Part shown: positions 48,881 through 58,982 of the stretch, piece by piece
Layout: every line of letters starts with the position of its first letter
Numbering within the stretch: position 1 is the first letter of the stretch
Assembly (NCBI RefSeq): GCF_008831285.2
Contig: NC_045146.1
Location: forward strand, 6,522,972 to 6,586,971
Direction: 5' to 3'
DNA length: 64,000 bases
Source: Nymphaea colorata
Taxonomy: Eukaryota > Streptophyta > Magnoliopsida > Nymphaeales > Nymphaeaceae
Program-made: the position numbers and the translations under genes
Notes under the pieces: generated by a model
Databases searched by the model: none
Told to the model about the DNA's origin: nothing
Seen by the model: only the letters and a program-made list of their open reading frames with translations

Positions 48881-49859
48881 CCTACCTAAAATAACATCTA
48901 ATAGAATTTAGCTTCTAAATTTGGCAGAAATGAGCATCATGTCTTGCATTTTATTCTAGTTCAAATGACTTAGAAAACAGATTCCTCAAATAGCCTCATT
49001 TCCAACGTTTTTTGAGGGTTTAGGAGTAAATTGGTAAAAGTGACTTAGGATTAGCCTAGAGTGTTAAGGTTTTCTATGTTTAGGGTAAAGATTAGCCTAC
49101 TTGGACAACCTATGGTAATTTGATTCTACTTTGTGGTTATGGACCATACTAGTTGGAACATGGTCCAAAACAGTAATAAAACTGGGGAACAATGGTAAAA
49201 TAGTCATTTGGTAGTGTGGAAATTTTGGACTGTTTACAATAGGTAGTCTTGATGCATAAAATTGCAAGAAGGTAAAGCAATTGAAGGCTTCTAGTAAAAT
49301 AGACCAATGATCTGATCATGAAATATGATTGACCTTGTGAAACTCAATTTTTTCCTTTTAACATTGTACTGAAAAAAACAAATTTTTTTTACAATGGTTA
49401 AATACAAAAGTTGGAGTTTTTATAAAGTTATTTGATTCTAATGGAAGTTATATAAAGAGTTCTACAAATATACATCAAAAAGAAAAAAAAAACAAATCTT
49501 CAGTGTGAAGGAACTAGTGGAAAGATGGAAAAAATTGGATATGCACTCGTTGCCCATGTGAAGGGAAAGAATAGAGATAGAATAAGGAAAATTTTTGCTG
49601 GCTTGTGATAAATCAACATTAGACATTACAAGAAAAGAGACGCACCCTAACAGGTGTTCTCTCGTTGTGAGAGGGCTTATAAAAGAGCCGATAGTACCTT
49701 CTGTCGACAAAGATTGGACACTGCCCTTTAATGCAGAAATTTGGATAGGGAACTCCCAACAGATGCAGTCGTAGAGAAGAATGCTCTAGAACTAATTTCG
49801 TTATCTGTTAAGAAGATAAGAGGTTACCAAAAGCTGCAAAATTTCATTAACCAGGAGGT

Positions 49860-50165
49860 GTTTGGCAGTAATCTTTTTCCTGCCCAATAGATGAAGCATC
49901 AACCTATTTCTCTCTTTAGAATCGATCACCTTCCACATGTACCTACTGCCTTCCTCAGTTCATCTTTTCTACCTGCAACACTTTCCTATAGGTTTCCTCA
50001 ACTCCACCAGCAATTGATGTACCATCAGTCCCAAATTGAAGGTATGTAAACCCTTCTTGTTCTTATAAACCAAATCAATTCTGTTCTTTGATACATCTAT
50101 AGATTTCTTCAAAACTGCAAGGATTTTGGCATCTAGATTGGTCGGGGTCCCAAATCTAGGGGAGG
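49860..50165 (-). pseudogene. Unidentified coding-like fragment
   Basis: The minus strand near 50040-50150 reads GTPTNLDAKILAVLKKSID and VSKNRIDLVYKNKKGLHTF without interruption. After a frameshift near 50025 it reads DGTSIAGGVEETYRKVLQ. Then, after another shift, it reads KDELRKAV. Composition is that of a genuine protein, but I do not recognise the family. The run of shifts suggests a decayed exon or captured gene piece. Confidence 0.4.
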
Positions 50166-50269
50166 AATCTCTTTGCTCTACCAGTTCACCATCTGCACAT
50201 ATGCTGTCCCAAATCGATACCCAAACTGAAGGTTGTCCCCTAACATAGGCAAATGAATTGCATCATCAA

Positions 50270-51590
50270 GTTCATACCACATATATCCTAAGTGTTGGAG
50301 CATTACCATTGTTCATTTGTACAATAAGTGTATCATTTTTCATATGATGAATCCAAGTTCCTTACATGCATATCCTAATTGTTGGAACAATTACCCCTTT
50401 GATCTTGAAAAATGTTAATATGATAAAATTTTTGAGAAATGAAGTGTTTCCAAATGGATTTTTTTACCTAAGACTTACCCTCACGCTTGCATTTTCTAGT
50501 TCTGCGGAGGGAACTCTTAGTCATGTTTGTTCTGAAGAAGATTTTCCTAATATTATTGCTATAAAAAATCCTCAATTTTTGCAATATTTGTTGAGCTTCC
50601 TTTTGTTTTTTTGTTTGAACATTGGCCTGTGAAGAAATATAATTGTGTAGATGTTCAAAAATTTCCCTTTTCCTTTCCTAGATTTATTGGTTCATAATGA
50701 AATTCTTTTATTTGACTGAACCATAAATTATTCCACTTTTTAACCTTCTAATTTCTGTTCTAAGACTCTGACACCACCTACTTTTTCCTACTTGCTAGTT
50801 CAGATATGCTTCTATTGTCAGTCTTGAAAGGATGGCCTCTTGTCCGCATTTCTCTTCCTTCTATTTCCCCTATTTACATGTACAATTGATCGAGATATGC
50901 TCTTCTATTGTCAAGTCATGTTCTTCTTCCTGCGTTCTGCCATCTTTATCAACTCCACGATATCCTTGAGGATAATACTTGAGTACTTCTCTTAGCTCCT
51001 CAAAATTGAAATCCTACATGCTAGCCCACCATTCTTGGGAACCACAAGTAGCAGGTCAAGTTTGATTGTTGTAAATAAGAGCATAACTAGATCATATGCT
51101 AGCTGCTTCTTGGGATGATATATCACTAGACTCAGACGTTACAACCTAGGTACTCTCCCCTTGAGCTAGCACCCCCCCCCCCCCCCACAACATTCCATCC
51201 AAAAAGTGAAAGGACAGGTGGAAAATAATCCAAGGACAAAATGGCAAAATCAAAGACGATTTTGAAACTTTTCTATCATATATCACATTTTCCATTCAAC
51301 ATAGAGATGCATGTGCATTTATGTATCTAGTTAAAAATGTGCATTATATGACGTACAAAGAAGAAACAACAAAAAATGTTGATCCTCTAGCACCACTTGA
51401 AATGTGGAGGTCGGACAAACTAACAATGGAATAAAAAAGACAAATGAGTTCTCCAAGAAGTTGGTAATTATACACGGCCACGGTGTGCCATTTGAGCTTA
51501 GCATTTATGTAACCTAAGAAATTTTAAAGAATTTTGGCTTTTCTATTGGTTTGTAGGGTGTAACTTGTAATCAACTATGATTAGTAATAA
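50270..51590. other. No gene recognised; poly-C run
   Basis: A 15-base C homopolymer lies at 51172-51186. The frame at 50366-50632 has no recognised motif. Confidence 0.4.
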
Positions 51591-51593
51591 TGT

Positions 51594-51850
51594 TCACCAT
51601 AACACTGTAGTCATAGCATCCTGACCAAGACCTTGACCAACCATTTCTTCATAAAGACAATTTTCTTTTTCCAGATTACCACATCTGGCATAGGCATTAA
51701 TCATAAAGCTATATATAGGTCTTCCAACTATAGAAGGGCCTGTTACAGAATCAAACATTTTCTTTGCTTGTTTAAGTTGATGCTGTCTGCCATAAAACCT
51801 GATCAAAGAAGCAGTACTTGTATCTCCAGGCCTTCAACCTATCTCAAACA
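51594..51850 (-). pseudogene. Pentatricopeptide repeat (PPR) gene fragment
   Basis: The minus-strand frame reads DTSTASLIRFYGRQHQLKQA, then KKMFDSV, then IYSFMINAYARCGNLEK and NCLYEEMVGQGL. These match two adjacent 35-residue PPR motifs (..LI..YG....L..A..MF......P....YN.MI.AYA.CG....A..LY.EM...G). The frame ends a few codons later at a stop, and I see no further repeats nearby. An intact PPR gene would carry ten or more motifs and an organelle-targeting peptide, so this is a captured or leftover fragment. Confidence 0.75.
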
Positions 51851-52322
51851 CATGAAAATGGAGCTTTTCAGCCTTATTTGTCTCTCCTGTACACCAAACA
51901 AAAGGATCCCTGTCATTGGAGTCTCCAAGAGAGATGTCAGGAAGCCACTATTTTTAAGGTGAGCTCGTTGTGCATTCCTATTAACATGTAATGAGTTAGT
52001 TGCCTAAGGGGTTGGTGCACTAGCTCAGGCTAATGGTTGGTACGTGGCCATTCAAGTAGAAATACCTTCATTTCCCTGATTTAAAAGACAAGGGCAGCGT
52101 CTCTACAATTTAATTGCAATAAATGCCTGATGTTATACATCAATCAAAAGTAAAATGCGGAAGCCTATCTTCAAGATTTTCAACATGTTGATGTAATTTA
52201 TGTACTTTGGATCAAACTAAAAATTTGTAATCTATGTATCTTTGACACCTACCCACTGAGAAGACTCTAGTTTTGAAAGTGTCTTGCTGTAAAATTTTTG
52301 AAGTTTTATATTTCATACAATT

Positions 52323-52325
<3 letters not shown>

Positions 52326-52394
<69 letters not shown>
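52326..52394. repeat. (AT)n microsatellite
   Basis: About 34 uninterrupted AT units. Confidence 0.95.
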
Positions 52395-52395
<1 letters not shown>

Positions 52396-52739
52396 CAATT
52401 CCTAAATGAGATGAAGTTTGAAGTCCCTTATCTTTCTAAGAATTCATCAAGCTTAACGTATAGAGAATTGTTATGCATAAATAAGCAAACAAAAAAGAAA
52501 TGGAAAACAAGTAAGAGGAAAGAAGAAGAATAGATGAAAAAACTAGACCAAAAATAGAAGAACGGTTCCATCATCCCCTCTTTTTATCTCAGTCGCCAAC
52601 CTATATTTTTTCTTTCACATTACCACCTTTTTTTATTTTTTCTTTTCATGTTCTTCATTATTTTTCTAAAGAATCTAGGTGGCTATCTCAAGGAACAATA
52701 TTTATGGGGAAAGGGTATAAGGTGTTCCTTATCAATGGA

Positions 52740-53130
52740 ATTTAGATTTTGCACCAAAGGAAATGAGAAAAAGAGGAAAACATATAATAGTGGAGTAAGT
52801 GTTCGTGAATGGGGATACAACTATGAAAATAAACGAGATACAAATCCTCATATAAGAGAAGTCCTATATTATGGCATTCTTGAAGATATTATTGACATAG
52901 AATATTTTAAATGCATTACCTTTGTCATTTTCAAATATATAAGTGGTTTGATGTGCTCGGACTGCACAATCGTGGCATGAAAAAAGGATAAATTTGGATT
53001 TACATTGGTGAAATCCAAGTACACTTGCATGGAAAATGAACCATTCATATTAGCTAATCAAGTAAACCAAGTTTTTTATATTCCAGATCCAATTGACCAA
53101 GACTAGCATATTTATTTTGGACATGATAAT
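52740..53130 (+). pseudogene. TNP2-like transposase, DUF4216 region
   Basis: The frame 52648-52980 carries RFCTKGNEKKRKTYNSGVS, then LYYGILEDIIDIEYF. This matches the segment RF.T...E..RKTQNSGV......YYG.L.DI.EL.Y just before DUF4216. After a stop (TGA near 52980) the next frame gives KKDKFGF, then NEPFILANQVNQVFYIPDP. The DEPFILA-type motif is well preserved, and this copy is closer to the family consensus than the one at 4.9 kb. Confidence 0.82.
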
Positions 53131-53381
53131 GTTTATGAGCCATCGAAGAAATTGATGAAAAAAAAGTTGAAGAAAATTCCTGCGTTGGAAATGAAAACTT
53201 AGCCAAACCATGAAAAATAAGATTGATGTTTGCCATAGTTGACTAATGATCTTGTCCTCAGACTTAGTTGTCATAGAACATTTCTTATGTTTGCCATATT
53301 GAGTTTCTCAATTTACTAACTTCTCTAATATTCAATTCAAACATGTTTCTCATATTTCATATGCCTTTGATCACTTGTACA

Positions 53382-53595
53382 CAGTAGTAGCAGAGCTACT
53401 GTGTGACTAGCATGGGCGACTGCCCATGCCAGCCCCCGAAATCTTTCATAATGATTAAGCTGGACCTAGTTTCAGCTAGGTCCAGCCACATGTGGTGCCT
53501 GCACCAGACTTGAGTCAGTACTCTATGATCACTCATTCTCCTAAGTGGGAGATCGATTAGTGCCCCTCCGTCAAAATTTTCTGGCCCCAACACTG
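53382..53595. mobile_element. Short non-autonomous hAT element (MITE), second copy
   Basis: Flanked by CTTGTACA (53374-53381) and TTTGTACA (53596-53603), an 8-bp duplication with one mismatch. It starts CAGTAGTAGCAGAGC and ends CTGGCCCCAACACTG, imperfect inverted repeats. It shares the TCAAAATTTTCT(G/A)G inner end with the element at 43151-43460, so the two are one family. No coding sequence. Confidence 0.75.
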
Positions 53596-53789
53596 TTTGT
53601 ACATTTTGTATCTATACTCATTGTAGTGGTTTAGATAGGTATGACATGTGTTGAGGTTTCTTCACTTGATTCCTTTGATGAAAATGAAGACATTGTAACT
53701 TCAAATACTGATCATGGTAAATAAATATGACTCTTAAGAATTTTTTTTGACCAAGTTTTCTCATTATGTTTGTTTGCATATTTAGTATA

Positions 53790-54044
53790 CGTGTTTTGAC
53801 ATTTTGCAATAGATTCAAGTCAAGGAAACCTCTAAACCAGAGGAAAGAGCCAATGCCTAAAGGTATCCAAACTGAAAAAAGGAAAAAATTAAAAGTAGGT
53901 TATGATGAATTTGGTCAAGCTATTAAAGCCAATGCATCAATAATTACCAACTTTTTAAGCACATTGGCTCGTAATTGTAATACGGCTCCAATCAATTATG
54001 ACACCTGGCAAGATATGCCATCCACATATAAGGACAATAACTAG
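53790..54044 (+). pseudogene. CACTA second-ORF (Transposase_24-like) fragment
   Basis: The frame 53766-54044 contains KLKVGYDEFGQAIKANASI, then FLSTLARNCNTAPINYDTW. These match the start of plant Transposase_24 (.V.FD..GQP.G.N...F...LG.L.R....API....W). It ends at a stop shortly after. Same orientation as the TNP2 piece upstream. Confidence 0.72.
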
Positions 54045-54050
54045 GATCAT

Positions 54051-55189
54051 GTGCATGTATGTAGTAGTTAGATTTGACATTGTTCAGATGCCTACAAGAG
54101 CAATTAATACAGCAATGGATGACCTTTGCTACTACAAAGTCTCAAGAATATAAACGGCCACTCTTAGATGCATAACCCACTCCCTAGTTTGTGTTTGCCT
54201 TGGTAAGAGAAAATAAAAGAATCATCAATAACATCTCAAGCTACAGCGATGCCCGAAAGATGGTATGTTAATTAATGCAGAACACCTAATCAGGTCCATG
54301 GAGAAAGTCCCATATGCAAAACTTGGGCCAAGCTTGTATTGTATCTGAGATTCTAACGTTTCTCATCACTTCAAATGCAGACTCAAATGCTTCAGAAGGA
54401 ATCGATGCTTTGATGAAAACGAAGGTTTGTCAAGTGCCAATGAAACCCTCAATTAGATGGAAACCTGAAGATTAACTTGGTAAAACCTATTTGACAGAGT
54501 CAACCAATGGAAGCAGGGATGTGCAGGAGAGAAGAGGACAACGAAGGGGTAGGAGGGGAAGGAAAAGCAAAGATAAGGAGGACGACAGTGCGACCGCGAG
54601 GAAGAAGGATTAGGAGAACAAGGGCGACTGGTGAATAGAGGGGGAGCAGAAGTGGTAGGTAAGGGGAAGAATGCGGATCAGGTGAGGTGGGAGAAAAAGA
54701 GGCAAGTGCTCCTTTTCATCGGATACTCTCACAGGGTAACCTTGTCATTGAAAAATAACAACAATAATAATAATAATAACAATCTCCGTCCATCTCCGTA
54801 AGTGAAGGTAGTGATTTGTGAGTATAACTTAAAAGTTGGGGGCTTCCTTGTTGCCCTTCAAAAGTTGAGGGTGGGTTTGTTATAGGCTCAAAATATGAGC
54901 GGCTATTTATAAATTTTTCTGAAGGCAAAAGTGAAAGATGGGTATAAACATTTGCTTAAAAAAGGCCACCTGAAACAGGTCAGGTGTTCGAACTCCAACG
55001 CCCACACCACCGCTTGGAATGTTATCTGGTCCATCCCGAACACGCAGGTTGCGGGTTCAAGACTGGAAAACCAGGAAGAGGGAAAAAGTTTTGTGAAAAA
55101 CCTATTGAAATATTTGTCACTTTTTCAAAATGAGAAACATTGTGTGAGAGGTCGAGGTCCGACACAAGGTAGAATGTTCAGGCCGCGGT
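54051..55189. other. No gene recognised; tRNA-like box B sequences
   Basis: Near 54980-55070, two GGTTCAA-type strings (GGTGTTCGAACTCC and GCGGGTTCAAGACTGG) resemble RNA polymerase III B boxes and could belong to a SINE. No A box or tail was found, so no element is called. Around 54500-54700 the text is purine-rich. Confidence 0.35.
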
Positions 55190-55197
55190 CTCATGAT
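55190..55197. repeat. 8-bp target site duplication, left (CTCATGAT)
   Basis: Identical to 57900-57907 and directly adjacent to the TAGGGATG terminus. Confidence 0.92.
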
Positions 55198-57899
55198 TAG
55201 GGATGTCAACGGATCGGATTCGGATCGGATAAACCTTTTACCATATCCGACTTTTCGGATATTCATATAATCGGATTCGGATTAAGACTCGAATTCGGAT
55301 GAGAAGAAGTTTATACCATTTCCGAATCCGATTTTAAAATCCACATCTGAATCCGATCCGAATCCGATTTTTAGTTACACTTAAATCCGATCCGAATCCG
55401 AAATTTAACATATCCGAATCCGATCCGAATTTTAAGTTATACCTAAAATCAGAATCCGAATTTAAGTTATATTCGAATTCAATCTGAATCCGAATTTTAA
55501 GTTATATCCGAATCCATATCTGAATTCAATTCGAATCCGAATTTTAAGTTATATCCGAATCCGAACCTAAATTGGTGGCTTCACCTTTTGAACTTGGGAC
55601 CTATAAATAAATGGTTGGGCAAAAGGTCTAACCAAATGCCCCAACTTAAAGTTATTATAAAAGAAGAATATAAATTGTATATGAGGGTACAATATAAATT
55701 AAGAGGTTATCATATACCGTATTTATTTAAAGTCACATAAAACTACTTAATTAATAATTCATATATTTAAACATTTTTGTGTAAACAAGCAAACTATTAT
55801 AGTTAAAGCATCAACTAAAGAGGATATCTTAAATAATGTATTTATTTAATTAAAAATAAATAAAAAAAACTTGTATACAAAAATTTCAATAAAATTAGTA
55901 TTTTTAAAAATATGAAAATTAATTGTAAATAAATATATTTAATATGAAATAGATGTTGAACTCATAAAAAAGTTTTATTTATCAAATTATCAATTATTTA
56001 TTTAATTAATCAAGTAAATTATTTTGTATAATCATATAATATGTCCAAAAGTCTTAGGTATTTAATATATAACACATAATTCACAAATTTACAAAAACAT
56101 TTAACTAGTAAGAAAATAATAAATTGTTTGATTTAATAAACTATATGATTTGATTAAATAATACAAATTTATAAAAAAAACACTTATTGCAATAAAACTA
56201 AGAGGACTAACCCAAAAAGTTAGTTAGTATAAAGAAGAATAAAAGTTTGACATCATTAAAACATTCTTTTTGCATATATAAAGCAAGAGTCTTTTAATTA
56301 ACCCAATGAAATTAGAAAAAACCATTAAATAATGTCTTTTTTAAATGAGAAACAATATAGGTCACTTGATTTAATAATTTTCAATATGTAATTATCATTA
56401 AATAATAATTTACTCGATCAAAATATGTTATTATTTAAAAATAATCAAATCAATGTTCTATATACACAATTAATATGAAAAAGTATGAAATGTCATATGA
56501 ATAACTTATGAAAAAAATATACAAATCATATGAAAAACTTGTGGAAAAAATATGAAGCTTTTATTGATTATTTTTAATTAAATAAATATATTATTTAAGG
56601 TTTCTTGCTAAAATACACGGTGAAGAAGCTTTCATACTTTAGTTATAAAAATTGTGAATATTGAACATTAATTGGTTTATTTTTAACTAATAACATAACA
56701 TATTTTAATTGACTAAACTATTATTTCATGTTGATAACTTATTGTGAATTAAAAGACATTATTTAATGATTTTTTCTCATTTTATTGAGTTATTTGAAAT
56801 AATTCGTGTTACACCCGTAAAAAGAGTTTTTAATAATATATCAAATAATTTATTAATACTCTTACCTTTATTACAATAATTATTTTTTTACATGAAATTG
56901 TATAATTGTTCCAATGATATGTAAGATAGTTTATTAAAAATTGGACAATCTGTTGTTTTCCTAATAGTTAAAGGCTTTTGTTTACAAATTTTTTGAATTT
57001 TGTGTTATATATCAAATACCTAAGACTTTTGGACATAATATATGATTATACAAAATAATTTTCTTGATTGATTAAATAAATAATTTTTAATTTCATAAAT
57101 TAAAACTTTTTTATGAGTTCAAGAGTTTTTTCATATTAAATAAATCTACTTGCGATTAATTTTCATATTTTTAAAAATACTAATTTTATTGAAATTTCTT
57201 TATAGAAGTTTATTATTATTATTTTTAATTAAATAAATACATTATTTAAGATATTCTGTTTAGTTGATGCCTTAACTATAATAGTTTTCTTGTTTACACA
57301 AAAACGTTTAATTAAATATAATATTAATTATTTATTAATTGGTTTTGTATGATATAGTTTTAAATATTTTAAGTACAATGTTATACATAGTAATTATATG
57401 ACTATTATTATATGCAATTTCATAAAATCATCAGCTTTCAATCAGATTATTCATTCATATACAGTTTATATTCTTTATCTATCATAATTTTAAGTTGGTG
57501 CGCTTGGTTAGACCTTTTGCCTAACCATTCATAGGTCACAACTTCAAAACTTGGGGAAACCAATTCAAGCTCTCTCAAGTTCGGATTCGGATATCATCGG
57601 ATTCAGATATCAACTAACGGTTCGGAATCGGATATCAGTAATTCGGATTCGGATATCAACTCAAGAATCATCGGATATTTACTTAAAACCGAATCTGAAT
57701 CCGTATCCGAACGGATAAGATGGTTAAAAATCCGATCGGATATTTACTTAAAACCGAATCCGTATCCGATCGGATGTTACTTCTTAAATCCGAATCCGAT
57801 CCGATTTCTCAATCGGATGTCAAATTGCTAACCATATCCGTTGTTTTCGAGTAATTCAGATCGGATATCTGATCCGAATTCGATCCGTTGACATCCCTA
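55198..57899. mobile_element. hAT-type foldback element, 2.7 kb, nearly complete inverted repeat
   Basis: The ends are TAGGGATGTCAAC and its exact reverse complement GTTGACATCCCTA. They are flanked by an identical 8-bp duplication CTCATGAT at 55190-55197 and 57900-57907, as for hAT transposons. Both subterminal zones (about 55210-55570 and 57590-57890) are packed with CGGATTCGGAT/ATCCGAATCCGAT words. Inside, the left arm matches the reverse complement of the right arm nearly throughout. Examples are 55575-55690 with 57450-57580, 56040-56095 with about 57000-57050, and 56280-56350 with about 56745-56800. The loop lies near 56500-56630. No transposase is present, so it is non-autonomous. Confidence 0.92.
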
Positions 57900-57907
57900 C
57901 TCATGAT

Positions 57908-58198
57908 CCCACGTCTCAATGTGAGAGAGAGAGAGAGACCATTTAATTTTAAGAAAGCAAGAAACAACAGCATCTTTACATGTAAGAAAGGGAGGTCATT
58001 GCCTACTTTTCGACCCCCGTTTTCAAAGAGGTTAATTTATTGGTGTCAAATCGTGCACCTAATAGTTTTTGAACATGCAACATGAGCTTTACAAGCAAAA
58101 CAAAATTGACCATTGATTATTGTATTTTTATAAACTCTAACTACAAACTAAAAAAGTCATTTTATGGGATTTACAATGTTTTGGTTAATTAGTAATTG

Positions 58199-58235
<37 letters not shown>

Positions 58236-58508
58236 GGAGAGAGAGAGAGAGAGAGAGAGAGTTTAGACATCTCGAATAGGAAAGGAGTAAGTAAAGGGAA
58301 AATGAAACTTACACAAAGCTTCACGTGAAATTTTAAGATTGATAATTGGAAGATACAAGTTCGAGTATTATTATGTTAGATGCTATGTTACAATTTCCGA
58401 AGGAGCTCAAGTGAGGAAAATATGTGTTGCCCACCGCTTGCTACTTCCCCAGCTTTGAGAAGAGAGCAATGGTCAGCTAAAGCTACTCGCCTATGTCTTT
58501 GTCTGTCA
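57908..58508. other. NC2-alpha 3' flank; (TA)n(GA)n microsatellite
   Basis: A TA run at 58201-58232 passes into GA repeats to 58261. The last few hundred bases likely include the 3' untranslated region of the NC2-alpha gene. No other gene is seen. Confidence 0.5.
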
Positions 58509-58982
58509 TCATCCATCTTCGGTGTCATAATCCTCCTCTTCTTCGTCTGCTTGCTCATTAAGCTGTAGAAGCTGCAAAGGATCAATTCCATTTTTGTTCA
58601 TCTCAGATAATGACCACCCTGGGTATTCCTCGTGATTCAGTTCTGGTTTGATTGCAGAAACAGAAGTGGAAGCTGAAGCAGAGGTAGAAGCAGCAGGATT
58701 ATTGCCATGTTCATCTAGGTCAAGATTGAGGTCAAAATTTCTAAAAACTGGGCTGCTTGTGCTACAGGATGCGTCTTCCTTTGATTCTTTGTGTTCAACT
58801 CTACTCTGTAGCTTCCTAGAAAATGGGTTGTGCTTGTTTACATTTTCAGGAGAGCGATCTGACTCATCTTCACATTTTCCAAAGTGAGCATTCTCCCTTT
58901 CACTTGTCCGAGCACCACCGCGGCCTCGGCCTCTCCCTCTGCCCCTTCCTCGTCCTCTTCGACCACCATAGGATCCCTCCTG
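58509..58982 (-). CDS. NF-YC11: NC2-alpha exon 6 with tandem (NAGNAG) acceptor
   Basis: The acceptor reads CACAGCAG|GAGGG. Splicing after the first AG (exon from 58982) adds one Gln; after the second (58979) it does not. Both stay in frame. The exon holds the RG-rich run, the DLNLDL motif and the acidic tail, ending in TGA at 58509-58511. Confidence 0.92.
   Translation of the reverse strand, partial: QEGSYGGRRGRGRGRGRGRGRGGARTSERENAHFGKCEDESDRSPENVNKHNPFSRKLQSRVEHKESKEDASCSTSSPVFRNFDLNLDLDEHGNNPAASTSASASTSVSAIKPELNHEEYPGWSLSEMNKNGIDPLQLLQLNEQADEEEEDYDTEDG

Larger units (their letters stand above)
52740..54050 (+). mobile_element. Decayed CACTA transposon fragment (third copy)
   Basis: The TNP2 C-terminal region (52740-53130) is followed in the same orientation by a Transposase_24-like piece (53790-54040), as in the element at 4.9-8.0 kb. 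A 214-bp hAT element is inserted between them (53382-53595). CACTA termini were not found. Confidence 0.72.

Noticed and set aside
54980-55070. Possible tRNA gene or SINE from two B-box-like strings
   Set aside because: No A box at proper spacing, no cloverleaf and no poly-A or poly-T end.
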